A DNA stretch of 64,000 nt from Streptomyces armeniacus. Lineage in GTDB: Bacteria > Actinomycetota > Actinomycetes > Streptomycetales > Streptomycetaceae. The stretch's first letter is position 1, and each line of letters begins with the position of its first letter. Positions 25,561 to 34,117 of the stretch are shown here, in pieces. A program made the translations under genes and the position numbers. The notes below the pieces were generated by a model that was not told the origin of the DNA, did no database searches, and saw only the letters and a program-made list of their open reading frames with translations. The stretch spans positions 1,722,369 to 1,786,368 of the forward strand of contig NZ_CP031320.1 of NCBI RefSeq assembly GCF_003355155.1, read 5' to 3'.

Positions 25561-25986
25561 TCAGGCCAGCTTGGCGGACAGCGTGATCGAGGTGCCCGAA
25601 AGGGCCTGGCTCACCGGGCAGTTCGCCTTCGCGTCGGCCGCGGCGGACGCGAACGCGCCCTCGTCCAGGCCGGGGACCTCACCCTCCACCGTGAGGTGGA
25701 TGCCGGTGATGCCCGTGCCGGGCTGGAACGTCACCTCGGCCTGCGTCGTGAGCCGCGTCGGCGGGGTCCCCGAACTGTTGAGTCCGTTGGACAGGGCCAT
25801 GGAGAAGCAGCTGGAGTGTGCGGCGGCGATCAGCTCCTCGGGGCTGGTCTTCCCGTTCGGCTCGGCCGAGCGGGCGGGCCAGGACACGGCCTGGTCGCCG
25901 ATGCCGGACGAGTCGAAGGAGACGGTGCCCGACCCCTCCATCAGATTCCCGCGCCATACCGTGTGCGCCGTACGTGTGGTGGCCAT
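25561..25986 (-). CDS. OsmC-family peroxiredoxin
   Basis: A 141-residue OsmC/Ohr-fold protein that detoxifies organic hydroperoxides with two redox cysteines. The peroxidatic Cys lies in SPEELIAAAHSSCFSMAL and the resolving Cys in ADAKANCPVSQAL, both at family positions. The N-terminal AHTVWRGNLMEGSGTVSFDSS is the usual OsmC strand set. The ATG at 25986 follows GCAGGAGGGATCCGC; an open frame upstream has no supporting ribosome site. It is solitary, divergent from the olsB-like gene. OsmC proteins are usually osmotically or stress induced; no specific site is seen here. Confidence 0.93.
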   Translation of the reverse strand: MATTRTAHTVWRGNLMEGSGTVSFDSSGIGDQAVSWPARSAEPNGKTSPEELIAAAHSSCFSMALSNGLNSSGTPPTRLTTQAEVTFQPGTGITGIHLTVEGEVPGLDEGAFASAAADAKANCPVSQALSGTSITLSAKLA

Positions 25987-26253
25987 GCGGATCCCTCCTG
26001 CGTATGAACGGATTGCACCTCCGATCCTCCCGCTCCCGGCGCCGTCTCGCACGGCATGACGCGCCGCGAAGCGCGGGGACGGCGCTACGCGCCGGTACGC
26101 GGGGGAGCGCGCGCGTCGAGCGCGCCCCGTTCCGCGGGGAGCGCGCGCGGGCACGCGGCGGTCAGGCCGCCGGGGCGACCTGTTCAGAAGCCCCACATCC
26201 CGCCGATCCTGCGCGGTCATGTCAAGTCAAGTCTGTGCGGTCAAGAACAAGAC

Positions 26254-27102
26254 ATGACAGTGATTTCCGCTCCCGCGCCCGCCGCATCCGTCCCCGCCCC
26301 CACCCCGTACACCGTCTCGCTCGCCGTCGACGAGACCGAGGTACGCGCCGCCCAGCGGCTCCGCCACGACGTCTTCGCCCCCGAGATGGGCGCCCGGCTC
26401 ACCACCACCGAACCCGGCCACGACATCGACGCGTTCGACGCGTACTGCGACCACCTCCTCGTCCGCGAACGCGCCACCGGCGAGGTCGTCGGCACGTACC
26501 GGCTGCTGCCGCCCGAACGCGCCCGGGTCGCCGGACGGCTCTACGCCGACAGCGAGTTCGACCTCAGCGCGCAGGCCGCGCTCCGCTCCGACCTGGTGGA
26601 GGTCGGCCGCTCGTGCGTGCACCCCGCGCACCGGGACGGCGCCGTCATCGCCCTCATGTGGGCGGGCATCGCCGCCTACCTCACCCGCAGCGGCCACAAC
26701 TGGCTGGCCGGCTGCTGCTCCCTGCCCCTCGCCGACGGCGGCGCGTACGCGGCGGACGTCTGCCGGACGGTGACGCAGCGGCATCTCGCGCCGCCCGAGC
26801 ACCGCGTGGCGCCCAGGCTGCCGTGGCACGCGCCGGAAACGCCTTCTGGTCCGGCCTCGGGCCCGGATACGTCCGGTGCGGGCGCGTCCGGTGCCGCTGC
26901 CGCGTCCGGTGCCGCGTCCGGTGGTGCTGCCCGCAACGCCCTCCCGCCGCTGCTCCGCGGCTACCTGCGGCTCGGCGCGAAGGTGTGCGGACCGCCCGCG
27001 TACGACCCGGACTTCCACGTCGCCGACCTGTACGTGCTGCTCTCCCTGCGCGACACCAACCCGCGCTATCTGCGGCACTTCCTCTCCCTCGTACCGGCGT
27101 GA
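26254..27102 (+). CDS. olsB: OlsB-like ornithine N-acyltransferase (GNAT fold)
   Basis: A 282-residue GNAT-fold acyltransferase of the OlsB/autoinducer-synthase-like family (PF13444), which transfers a 3-hydroxyacyl group from ACP to the amino group of ornithine, the first step of ornithine-lipid synthesis. Motifs are VRAAQRLRHDVFAPEMGAR, DAYCDHLLVRERATGEVVGTYRLL, LVEVGRSCVHPAHRDGAVIALMWAGIAAY and YDPDFHVADLYVLLSL. A Gly/Ala/Ser-rich linker at about 195-230 interrupts the domain. No clear ribosome site precedes the ATG; direct GTCAA repeats lie 20-40 bp upstream. It overlaps the acyltransferase gene by 4 bp, the classic olsB-olsA order. Confidence 0.82.
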   Translation: MTVISAPAPAASVPAPTPYTVSLAVDETEVRAAQRLRHDVFAPEMGARLTTTEPGHDIDAFDAYCDHLLVRERATGEVVGTYRLLPPERARVAGRLYADSEFDLSAQAALRSDLVEVGRSCVHPAHRDGAVIALMWAGIAAYLTRSGHNWLAGCCSLPLADGGAYAADVCRTVTQRHLAPPEHRVAPRLPWHAPETPSGPASGPDTSGAGASGAAAASGAASGGAARNALPPLLRGYLRLGAKVCGPPAYDPDFHVADLYVLLSLRDTNPRYLRHFLSLVPA

Positions 27103-28109
27103 GCGCCGTGTCCGCGAGCGTGTCCGCCGGAGTGCCCGCCGGGGTTCCCGCGGGCGTACAGGCCGACGCGCACGCCTGGATGCCTGCGGCCACCTGTACC
27201 ACCCGGCGCTGCCTGCCCCGCTCCGCGCCCACCGTGGGGCGGCCGCGCCGGTACGCGCGCTGGGCCGCGCTGGTGTGCGTGCTGCTGCTCGGAGTCGCGC
27301 TGTGCCGTCTCGTACGCGGCGACCGCCCGATACGCGCCTGGTCGCGCGCCGTGGTCCGGGCCCTCGGCGTACGCGTGCGGATCAGTGGCGCCGTACCGGC
27401 CGAGGGCCCCGTGCTGGTGGTCGCCAACCACACGTCGTGGCTGGACGTACCGCTGCTCGCCGCCGTACGGCCGGGCCGCATGCTGGCCAAGAGCGAGGTC
27501 GCCGCGTACCCCGTGCTCGGGCGGCTCGCCCGGCGCGGGGGCACGCTGTTCATCGACCGGGCGCGGCTGCGCACGCTGCCGGACGCCGTCGCCCGTATCG
27601 CCGCCGCGCTGCGCGCGGGGTCGGCGGTCGTGGCGTTCCCGGAGGGCAGCACCTGGTGCGGGCGCCGGCACGGCGCGTTCCGGCGCGCCGTGTTCCAGGC
27701 GGCGTACGACGCCGGGGTGCCGGTGCAGCCGGTGGTGGTGCGCTACCGGCTGGTGCCGCGCGGACGGCGGGTGGCACCGGGTGCGCCGGACGCGGCCGCC
27801 GACCCGTACGGAGTCTCGTACGCGGACTCGCACACCGACTCGTACGGAGGCCGGTCGGCCGTCACCGGTCCGGCCGCCGTCACCGCCGTCACGGCCTTCG
27901 TCGGGGACGACACGCTGCTCGCCTCGTTGCGCCGAGTGGCCGCCGCGCGGGGGGTGTTGGCCGAGATCACCGTGCTGCCGCCGCTCGCGCCCGGCGCGTA
28001 CGCCGACAGGCGCGCGCTCGCCGGGGCGGCGGCACGCGCGGTGGCGGCGGCCGGTAACCTCCCGGACTACGGCTCGTGCTCGGGGGATGAAGGTGAGGAA
28101 CGCCGATGA
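27099..28109 (+). CDS. olsA: OlsA/PlsC-like lyso-lipid acyltransferase
   Basis: A 336-residue 1-acyl-glycerol-3-phosphate-type acyltransferase. One membrane helix (about 50-68, WAALVCVLLLGVALCRLV) anchors it. Catalytic motifs are NHTSWLD (H-x4-D) and VVAFPEGST (EGS/T box), with GGTLFIDR between. In OlsA the enzyme adds a second acyl chain to lyso-ornithine lipid. The N-terminal 45 residues are Val/Ala/Pro-rich, and a Tyr/Asp/Ser loop (YGVSYADSHTDSYGG) is inserted near residue 240. The GTG overlaps the olsB stop (GTGA), so the genes are coupled. A phosphatidic-acid enzyme is an alternative, but the neighbour supports OlsA. Confidence 0.82.
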   Translation: MSAVSASVSAGVPAGVPAGVQADAHAWMPAATCTTRRCLPRSAPTVGRPRRYARWAALVCVLLLGVALCRLVRGDRPIRAWSRAVVRALGVRVRISGAVPAEGPVLVVANHTSWLDVPLLAAVRPGRMLAKSEVAAYPVLGRLARRGGTLFIDRARLRTLPDAVARIAAALRAGSAVVAFPEGSTWCGRRHGAFRRAVFQAAYDAGVPVQPVVVRYRLVPRGRRVAPGAPDAAADPYGVSYADSHTDSYGGRSAVTGPAAVTAVTAFVGDDTLLASLRRVAAARGVLAEITVLPPLAPGAYADRRALAGAAARAVAAAGNLPDYGSCSGDEGEERR

Positions 28110-28732
28110 CGGCACTCGAAGACGGAGAAGTCGACGGCGCGGAGGCAGACCGGGACTCTGACGGGGGCGTACGGAGGGCAGGCGCGGCGGCGACCAGGGC
28201 CGCCGCGAAGCCGGGGGCGACGAAGCCGGCGGCCGTGCGTACGGCGGCGGAAGAGGCGGCCGGCAGACCCGACGCGGACCGCGACCGGGAATCCGAGCTG
28301 GACACGCACGCCGACCTGGACCCGGAGGCTGACCCGGACCCCGACGCGGACCCGGACGAGGCCGCCGACGCCGGCTACGACGGCGACCGGGACGCGGACC
28401 TGGACGACGACGAGGACGAGGACGCGTACGACGGCGAGGACGCCGGCGAACTCCAGCCGGAGCCGCGCCCCGGCATGACGCCCCGTCAGGCGCGCCGGAT
28501 CCGCATGGTGACCTCCGGCGTCGTCATGGTCGTCGTCGGCGTGGTGCTCGTCGTACGGCTCGGCAACGCGCCCTCGCTGCTGACCGTCGGCCTCTACGGC
28601 ATCGCGCTCATACTGTCCGGCACCGCCATCGTGCTCAGCCGCCGCGGCCGTACCCGGCTGGCGACGGCCGTACTCGGCATCGGTTTCCTGGCCGTCGTCC
28701 TGGCCGAGCAGATCGCCCCCGAAGGCAGCTGA
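28106..28732 (+). CDS. Membrane protein with long acidic disordered N-terminus
   Basis: A 208-residue protein coupled to olsA by a 4-bp ATGA overlap. Residues 1-125 are disordered and strongly acidic (DLDDDEDEDAYDGED), then PGMTPRQARRIRM leads into three membrane helices (about 133-152, 155-175 and 183-200). The layout matches widespread uncharacterised actinobacterial membrane proteins. Coupling to the two acyltransferases suggests a link to lipid metabolism, but there is no catalytic motif. Confidence 0.72.
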   Translation: MTALEDGEVDGAEADRDSDGGVRRAGAAATRAAAKPGATKPAAVRTAAEEAAGRPDADRDRESELDTHADLDPEADPDPDADPDEAADAGYDGDRDADLDDDEDEDAYDGEDAGELQPEPRPGMTPRQARRIRMVTSGVVMVVVGVVLVVRLGNAPSLLTVGLYGIALILSGTAIVLSRRGRTRLATAVLGIGFLAVVLAEQIAPEGS

Positions 28733-28774
28733 CGCGGCTGACGCCGGGGCCGCCATGGGCTAGGTTCCCTGTCC

Positions 28775-29977
28775 ATGAGGGCCAAGGGGAACAAGCGGCG
28801 CACGGGGTTGGCGGGGCTGGGGACGGCGCGTACGGGCGCTCTGCGGCGAGTGGTGTCGGCCGGGCTCTGCGGCGCGGCGCTGGCCGCCGCGCTCGGCGCG
28901 GGCCAGGCGCAGGCGCAGGTGCAACAGGCGCGCGGGGAGCAAGGGGCGCGGGCGCAGGGGCCGCAGGCGCAGCGGGAGTTGGCGGCCGGGGGCCTGGGCG
29001 GCATCGGCTGGTCGCTCAAGGACAGCGGCACGGACGCGCGGTTCCGCGGCCTCGACGCGGTCAGCCGGTCGACGGCATGGGTGGCCGGCAGCGGCGGGAC
29101 CGTCCTGCTGACCCGCGACGGCGGCCGGGACTGGCGGGACGTGTCGCCGCCCGGGGCGGGGGAGTTGGAGTTCCGCGACATCGAGGCGTTCGGCGCGCGC
29201 GGCGCCGTCGTCCTGGCCATCGGGCCGGGCGAGGAGTCGCGGGTGTTCCGTACGGACGACGCGGGCGCGTCCTGGACGGAGACCTTCCGCAACGACACGC
29301 CAGAAGCCTTCTTCAACTGCCTGACCTTCTTCGACCGCCGCCACGGGCTGGCGGTCAGCGATCCGGTGAACGGGAAGTTCCGCATCCTGTCGACCGACGA
29401 CGGCGGCCGCCACTGGGACGTACTCCCGGACGACGGCATGCCGCCCGCGCAGAAGGGCGAGGCCAACTTCGCCGCCAGCGGGCAGTGCCTGGTCAGCAGC
29501 GGCAGCCGCGACGTGTGGATGGCGACGGGCGGCGCCGGCACGGCGCGCGTCCTGCACTCGGACGACCGCGGCCGGAACTGGACGGCCACCGACGCGCCGG
29601 TCCCGGCGGGCGCGCCGGAACGCGGCGTGTTCGGCCTCGCGTTCCGCGACACGCGGCACGGGCTGGCCGTCGGCGGCGACTTCCGCCCCGGCGAACAGTC
29701 CCCGCACGCCTCGGCGGTGACCCGCGACGCGGGCAGGAACTGGGCGGAGAGCACCCGCCCGGTCCCCGAGTACCGCTCGGGCGCCGCCTGGCTGCCCCAC
29801 ACCCGTAACGCCGCACTGGCCGTCGGCCCGACGGGCACCGACGTGACCCTCGACGGCGGGCGCAACTGGCGCACGGTGGACGCGGGTTCGTACGACACGG
29901 TGGACTGCGCGCCGGACTTCGGCTGCTGGGCCTCGGGCGAAAAGGGCCGCATCGCACGCCTCCAACTCAAGCCTTGA
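28775..29977 (+). CDS. Secreted BNR/YCF48-like beta-propeller protein
   Basis: A 400-residue exported protein. A long signal region ends near AGQAQAQ (about residue 48), followed by a Gln-rich linker. The mature part carries repeated BNR (Asp-box) motifs: LLTRDGGRDW, FRTDDAGASW, STDDGGRHWD, HSDDRGRNW and LDGGRNWR, as in YCF48/HCF136-type and sialidase-fold propellers. YCF48 assists photosystem assembly in phototrophs; in actinomycetes such proteins are uncharacterised and often called oxidoreductases without basis. It is a single gene followed by a strong terminator. Confidence 0.83.
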   Translation: MRAKGNKRRTGLAGLGTARTGALRRVVSAGLCGAALAAALGAGQAQAQVQQARGEQGARAQGPQAQRELAAGGLGGIGWSLKDSGTDARFRGLDAVSRSTAWVAGSGGTVLLTRDGGRDWRDVSPPGAGELEFRDIEAFGARGAVVLAIGPGEESRVFRTDDAGASWTETFRNDTPEAFFNCLTFFDRRHGLAVSDPVNGKFRILSTDDGGRHWDVLPDDGMPPAQKGEANFAASGQCLVSSGSRDVWMATGGAGTARVLHSDDRGRNWTATDAPVPAGAPERGVFGLAFRDTRHGLAVGGDFRPGEQSPHASAVTRDAGRNWAESTRPVPEYRSGAAWLPHTRNAALAVGPTGTDVTLDGGRNWRTVDAGSYDTVDCAPDFGCWASGEKGRIARLQLKP

Positions 29978-29980
29978 TCC

Positions 29981-30037
29981 AGCCCGTCCGGCGTTTGAGG
30001 ACGGCCCTCGGCCCGGGTGTTCCGGGTTGAGGGCCGT
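29981..30037 (+). terminator. Repeat-family copy fused to hairpin terminator
   Basis: 29981-30006 is an exact copy of the 26-bp repeat (core CCCGTCCGGCGTTTGAGGAC). Its last bases begin a stem ACGGCCCTC / GAGGGCCGT (30001-30009, 30029-30037) with an inner CCCGG/CCGGG stem, so the repeat forms part of a terminator. Confidence 0.8.
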
Positions 30038-30082
30038 GTCTCTGGTGTGCCACCGGCATCCGTATCGGCCAGCGGCCGCGTG

Positions 30083-30162
30083 CCGCTCTACAACCCGTCG
30101 CGGATGCCGCCGGACCCTCCCCGCGATGGCTTCGCGCCGTCGCGGCGAGAAGGTTGGCGCGG
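30083..30162 (+). repeat. 78-bp dispersed repeat, copy A
   Basis: A non-coding segment beginning near CTCTACAACCCGTCGCGGAT and ending AAGGTTGGCGCGG. Its reverse complement recurs at 36989-37065 with about ten differences. The inner part (CTTCGCGCCGTCGCGGCGAG) is itself partly palindromic. Confidence 0.8.
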
Positions 30163-30206
30163 CGGCATCCGAAGCCGCCGGTCGTGGCGGCGCCCGCCCG
30201 GAGGGC

Positions 30207-30986
30207 CTACGCGGCGTGCCCGCCGTCCACCGCTATCGACGCGCCCGTGATGTACGCCCCCGCGCCCCCCGCGAGGTGCGCCACCGTCGCGGCGATCTCG
30301 CCCGGTTCCGCGAAGCGTCCGAGCGCGGTGAAGCCGTGCTGGGCGGCCGAGTTGGGGCCGTCCGCCGGATTCATGTCCGTGTCGGTCGGGCCGGGCTGCA
30401 CCACGTTCGAGGTGATGTCGCGCGGGCCGAGTTCGCGGGCGAGCGCCTTGGACAGGCCGGTCAGCGCGGCCTTGCTGGTCGCGTAGAGCGTGCCGCCGGG
30501 GAACGGGACGCGTTCCGTGATGCAGCTGCCGATGTGGACGATACGGCCGCCCTCCGCGAGGTGTTCCGAGGCGGCCTGCGCGGCGAGGTAGGCGCCGCGC
30601 ACGTTGACGGCGAGCACCTGGTCGACGTCCTCCAGGGGCAGTTCGCCGATCGGCCCGAGGCGGCCGACGCCGGCGTTGTTGACCAGGATGTCGAGCCGTC
30701 CGAACGCACCGACCGTGTCCGCCACCGCGGCCCGTACGTCCGCCGCGTCCGCGAAGTCCGCGCGTACCGCGCGCGCCCGGCGCCCCGCCGCCTTGACGCG
30801 GGCCACGACCTGCTCGGCGCGCTCGCCGTCCTGCCGGTAGGTGAGGGCGACGTCGGCGCCGTCCTCGGCGAGCCGCAGTGCCACGGCCGCGCCGATGCCC
30901 CGGCTGCCGCCGGTCACGAGTGCCACCTTGCCGTCGAGCGGAGAAATCATCGTGTTCGTCCCTGTTCGTAGCGGGTTCTCTGACAT
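30207..30986 (-). CDS. Short-chain dehydrogenase/reductase
   Basis: A 259-residue classical SDR. The cofactor motif TGGSRGIG (25-32) with a following basic/polar stretch (TYRQDGERAE), NNAG, and the catalytic Ser (IGSCITER) and Tyr/Lys (YATSK) are all present; TGASIAVDGGHAA is the usual C-terminus. Close relatives are annotated 3-oxoacyl-ACP reductase-like or alcohol dehydrogenases with broad substrates. The ATG at 30986 follows GAGG; another ATG 36 bases later also has a weak site. It is divergent from the Eis-like gene. Substrate unknown. Confidence 0.92.
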   Translation of the reverse strand: MSENPLRTGTNTMISPLDGKVALVTGGSRGIGAAVALRLAEDGADVALTYRQDGERAEQVVARVKAAGRRARAVRADFADAADVRAAVADTVGAFGRLDILVNNAGVGRLGPIGELPLEDVDQVLAVNVRGAYLAAQAASEHLAEGGRIVHIGSCITERVPFPGGTLYATSKAALTGLSKALARELGPRDITSNVVQPGPTDTDMNPADGPNSAAQHGFTALGRFAEPGEIAATVAHLAGGAGAYITGASIAVDGGHAA

Positions 30987-31122
30987 GACCCGATCCTCGC
31001 TGGGCGTGTCGCGGAAGGCTGGCGCGTTTCGGACAGGGCGTTACGGCGCGTCCCCCCGCCCGGCGCGATGCCCGTACGCGCGGCCGTGGCCTTAATCGGA
31101 TGCCCGTTCCCCACTGTCCGGT

Positions 31123-31128
31123 TAGCGT
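31123..31128 (+). promoter_or_regulatory. -10 element TAGCGT, possible leaderless start
   Basis: TAGCGT ends six bases before the GTG of the Eis-like gene, and no ribosome site lies between, so the transcript probably begins at or next to the start codon. No good -35 is seen. Confidence 0.4.
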
Positions 31129-31134
31129 CGAGAC

Positions 31135-32472
31135 GTGACGACCACCGTGGATTTCCGCACCCTGCCTGAGGCGCACCTGGACCGTGCCCTGGACCACGCC
31201 TATCTCGTCTTCCACGACGAGGCCGACGAGAAGCAGCGCAAGCAGCACCGGGACGCCCTGCTGCGCTGCGAGCGCGTCGGCGCGTACGAGGGCGAGCGGC
31301 TGGTCGGGCTGGCCGCCGCGTTCCCGTTCCGGCTGTCCGTGCCCGGGGGCGAACTGCCCGCCGCGGGCCTGTCGTTCGTGTCGGTCGCCCCGACACACCG
31401 CAGGCGCGGTGTGCTGACGGGGCTGCTCGACGAGATGTGGCGGCGCTGTGCGGCGAACGGGCAGCCGGTCTCCGTGCTCTGGGCGTCGCAGGACGCCATC
31501 TACGGCCGCTTCGGCTTCGGCACGGCGACCCGCGCGTACGCGGTGGAGATCGACTCCACCCGCCCGCTCGCCCTGCGTGTCGCGCCCGACGAGCGCCCGC
31601 TGAGGCTGGTCGACCCGGCGGACGCGCCCGCGGTGCTCGGCCCGCTGCACGCGGCGCGCCGTGCCGTACGGGCGGGCCGGATCGCCCGGGACGACACGTG
31701 GTGGAAGGACGAGGTGCTGCCGGAGAAGGACGAGGACGACGAGGAGCTGAGCCCGCCCCGCGTCGTGGTCCTCGGCGGCGGCACGGGCGACACGGAAGAC
31801 ACGGGCGCTGCCGAAATCACCGGCGGCACCGGCGGCGACCGCGTCCCGGCCGGTTACGCCGTGTACCGGACCCGGAGCGAGGGGCCCGGAGAGGGGCGGG
31901 CGGCCGGACTTGTCCGGGTGGACGAGCTCGAGGCCGACACGCCCGAGGCGGCCGCCGCGCTCTGGCGGTACCTCGCGTCGATCGACCTGACCGGCACCGT
32001 CCGCGCCGGCGACCGCCCGCTGGACGACCCGCTCCTGCTGATGGCCGCGGACCGGGACCAGGTCCGCGTCACCGAGGAGTGCCCGGCGCTGCGGCTGCGG
32101 CTGCTGGACCCGGAGGCCGCGTTCGCCGCGCGGTCCTGGGCGGCGCCGGTGGACGTGGTGCTGGAGGTCTCGGACACCGTGTTCCCGGGCGGGACGGGCC
32201 GCTTCCGGCTGACCGCGGGACCGGACGGCGGCGTGTCGTACCGCCCCGGGGACCCTGTCGACGCCGTGGGCCCCGCCGGCCCCGCCGGCCCCGAACGCCC
32301 CGCCGATCTCACCCTCGGCATCCGCGAGCTGGGCGCCTGTTATCTGGGCGGCGCCGAGCTGCGGCGGATGGTGCAGGCCGGACTGGTCACCGAGCACACC
32401 CCGAGCGCGGCGGCCCGGCTGGACGCCGCCCTGGCCACTGAGCAGCTGCCGCACACCCTGGACGGTTTCTGA
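31135..32472 (+). CDS. Eis-like GNAT N-acetyltransferase with SCP2-like C-terminus
   Basis: A 445-residue protein of the Eis family (mycobacterial Eis is about 400). Two GNAT folds come first: FVSVAPTHRRRGVLTGLLDEMW is the acetyl-CoA site, and SVLWASQDAIYGRFGFGTAT is highly characteristic. The C-terminal sterol-carrier-protein-like domain ends in the conserved Phe whose carboxylate serves as catalytic base in Eis. Eis enzymes acetylate amines of aminoglycosides and other polyamines, and can confer resistance when overproduced. A Gly/Thr/Asp-rich insert near 210-230 is unusual. It may form an operon with the arylamine acetyltransferase gene 29 bp downstream. Confidence 0.92.
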   Translation: MTTTVDFRTLPEAHLDRALDHAYLVFHDEADEKQRKQHRDALLRCERVGAYEGERLVGLAAAFPFRLSVPGGELPAAGLSFVSVAPTHRRRGVLTGLLDEMWRRCAANGQPVSVLWASQDAIYGRFGFGTATRAYAVEIDSTRPLALRVAPDERPLRLVDPADAPAVLGPLHAARRAVRAGRIARDDTWWKDEVLPEKDEDDEELSPPRVVVLGGGTGDTEDTGAAEITGGTGGDRVPAGYAVYRTRSEGPGEGRAAGLVRVDELEADTPEAAAALWRYLASIDLTGTVRAGDRPLDDPLLLMAADRDQVRVTEECPALRLRLLDPEAAFAARSWAAPVDVVLEVSDTVFPGGTGRFRLTAGPDGGVSYRPGDPVDAVGPAGPAGPERPADLTLGIRELGACYLGGAELRRMVQAGLVTEHTPSAAARLDAALATEQLPHTLDGF

Positions 32473-32501
32473 CGGGCGGGGCGGCGGCGGATACTGGAGC
32501 C

Positions 32502-33347
32502 ATGGACACCCCTGTTGACGCGTACCTGCGCCGTATCGGTGCCGGCCGCCCGGCCGCCGCGGATCCGGCCGGGCTCCGTGAGCTGCACCGCAGGCATCTG
32601 ATCGCCGTGCCCTTCGAGAACCTCTCGATCCATCTCGGCGAGGACATCGTGCTGGACGAGAAGCTCATCCTCGCCAAGATCGTGGACGCGCGGCGCGGCG
32701 GCTTCTGCTACGAGCTCAACGGCGCGTTCGGCGCCCTGCTGCGCGAACTCGGCTACGGCGTGTCGCTGTTGGCCGCGCGGCCGTACGAGGGGAAGCGGCC
32801 CACCGTCCCGTACAGCCACCTGGCGCTGCGCGTCGAGGCGGCGGACGGCTCGAGGTGGCTGGCCGACGTCGGCTTCGGCAAGCACAGCGAGTATCCGCTG
32901 AGCCTGGACGACAGCGGCGAACAGACGGACCCCGGCGGCGTGTTCCGGATCGTGCCCACCGAGGACGACGACCTGGACGTGCTGATGAACGGCAAGCTGG
33001 AGTACCGGCTGGAGCGCCGCCCGCGCGAGCTCGCCGACTTCGAGGTCGGCAGCTGGTACAACCGCACGTCGCCCCGCTCGCACTTCACCGGCTCCCTGGT
33101 GTGCTCCCGGCTGGCCGAGGACGGCGGGCGGCTCACCCTCAGCGGCCGCAACCTGGTGACGACGAGCGCCCAGGGGGCGCGTACGGAGCGGGAGTTGGCC
33201 GCGGACGAGGTGCTGGACACGTACCGTGACCTGTTCGGGCTGGAGCTGGACCGCGAGCCGCGTGTCGTGGACCGCTCGCCGCGCATGGTGGACGAGACGG
33301 ACGTGGCCGGCGGGGCGGACGGCACGCCCGGGAACGCCGGCACATGA
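32502..33347 (+). CDS. nat: Arylamine N-acetyltransferase
   Basis: A 281-residue NAT, transferring acetyl from acetyl-CoA to arylamines or hydrazines by a ping-pong mechanism. The Cys-His-Asp triad is complete: Cys69 in RRGGFCYELN, His106 in YSHLAL and Asp122 in LADVGFG. HRRHLIAVPFENLSIHLG is the usual N-terminal signature. In actinomycetes homologues include amide synthases that close ansamycin rings (RifF type), but there is no polyketide synthase here, so a xenobiotic NAT is more likely. GGAG lies close before the ATG. It overlaps the endonuclease V gene by 4 bp. Confidence 0.95.
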   Translation: MDTPVDAYLRRIGAGRPAAADPAGLRELHRRHLIAVPFENLSIHLGEDIVLDEKLILAKIVDARRGGFCYELNGAFGALLRELGYGVSLLAARPYEGKRPTVPYSHLALRVEAADGSRWLADVGFGKHSEYPLSLDDSGEQTDPGGVFRIVPTEDDDLDVLMNGKLEYRLERRPRELADFEVGSWYNRTSPRSHFTGSLVCSRLAEDGGRLTLSGRNLVTTSAQGARTERELAADEVLDTYRDLFGLELDREPRVVDRSPRMVDETDVAGGADGTPGNAGT

Positions 33348-34117
33348 GCGGCAGCGCGCACACGTCGGACGCGCGTGGCGCGGCGTGGCCCGCGACTGAG
33401 GCCGAAGCGCGGGCGGTACAGGAGCAGTTGCGCCCGCGTGTCGAACTCGCCGACCGGGCCCCCGCGCCCGGCACGCCGGGCACGGTACTCGCCGGGGTCG
33501 ACGTCGCCTACGACGACACGCACGACGTGGTGGCCGCCGCGGCCGTCGCACTGGACGGCGGTACGCACGAGGTCGTCGCACGGGCCACCGCGTACGCCCG
33601 CGTGCCCTTCCCGTACGTGCCCGGCCTGCTCGCCTTCCGTGAACTGCCCGCCGTGCTGGACGCGTTGGAACGCCTCGGGCGCGTCCCCGACCTGGTGGTG
33701 TGCGACGGCTACGGGCTCGCGCACCCGCGCCGCTTCGGCCTCGCCAGCCATCTGGGCGTGCTGACGGGCCTGGCGACCGTCGGCGTGGCGAAGACGCCGT
33801 TCGTCTTCCGGCACGGGCCGGTCGGCGCGGCGCGCGGCGACAGCGCGCCGCTGCTGGACGGCACCGAGGAGGTCGGGCGCGCGCTGCGCACGCGGGAGGG
33901 CGTACGGCCGGTGTTCGTGTCCGTCGGGCACCGCGTCAGCCTCGACTCCGCCTGCGCGCACACGCTGTCGCTGGCGCGCCGCTACCGGCTGCCGGAGACC
34001 ACGCGGCGCGCCGACGCGCTGTGCCGGGAGGCACTGCGGGAGGCCGCGACCCGGCAGACCGGCGAGAGCAGGTCACCCGGCGAAGAGGGACGCGCCGCGG
34101 CCACCGGCAGACCCTAG
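33344..34117 (+). CDS. nfi: Endonuclease V
   Basis: A 257-residue deoxyinosine-specific DNA repair nuclease, cutting one phosphodiester 3' of hypoxanthine from adenine deamination. Metal ligands and family motifs are visible: LAGVDVAYDD (catalytic Asp), RVPFPYVPGLLAFRELPAVL (wedge/Tyr region), DLVVCDGYGLAHPRRFGLASHLGVL and VGHRVSLDSA. It is coupled to the NAT gene by ATGA overlap, a pairing with no obvious biochemical logic. The stop overlaps the convergent sulfotransferase stop by four bases. The C-terminal 30 residues are an Arg/Glu/Gly extension. Confidence 0.93.
   Translation: MSGSAHTSDARGAAWPATEAEARAVQEQLRPRVELADRAPAPGTPGTVLAGVDVAYDDTHDVVAAAAVALDGGTHEVVARATAYARVPFPYVPGLLAFRELPAVLDALERLGRVPDLVVCDGYGLAHPRRFGLASHLGVLTGLATVGVAKTPFVFRHGPVGAARGDSAPLLDGTEEVGRALRTREGVRPVFVSVGHRVSLDSACAHTLSLARRYRLPETTRRADALCREALREAATRQTGESRSPGEEGRAAATGRP

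Noticed and set aside
31135..33347. Aminoglycoside or ansamycin biosynthesis cluster
   Set aside because: Eis-like and NAT genes alone, with no biosynthetic core genes; general acetyltransferase functions suffice.
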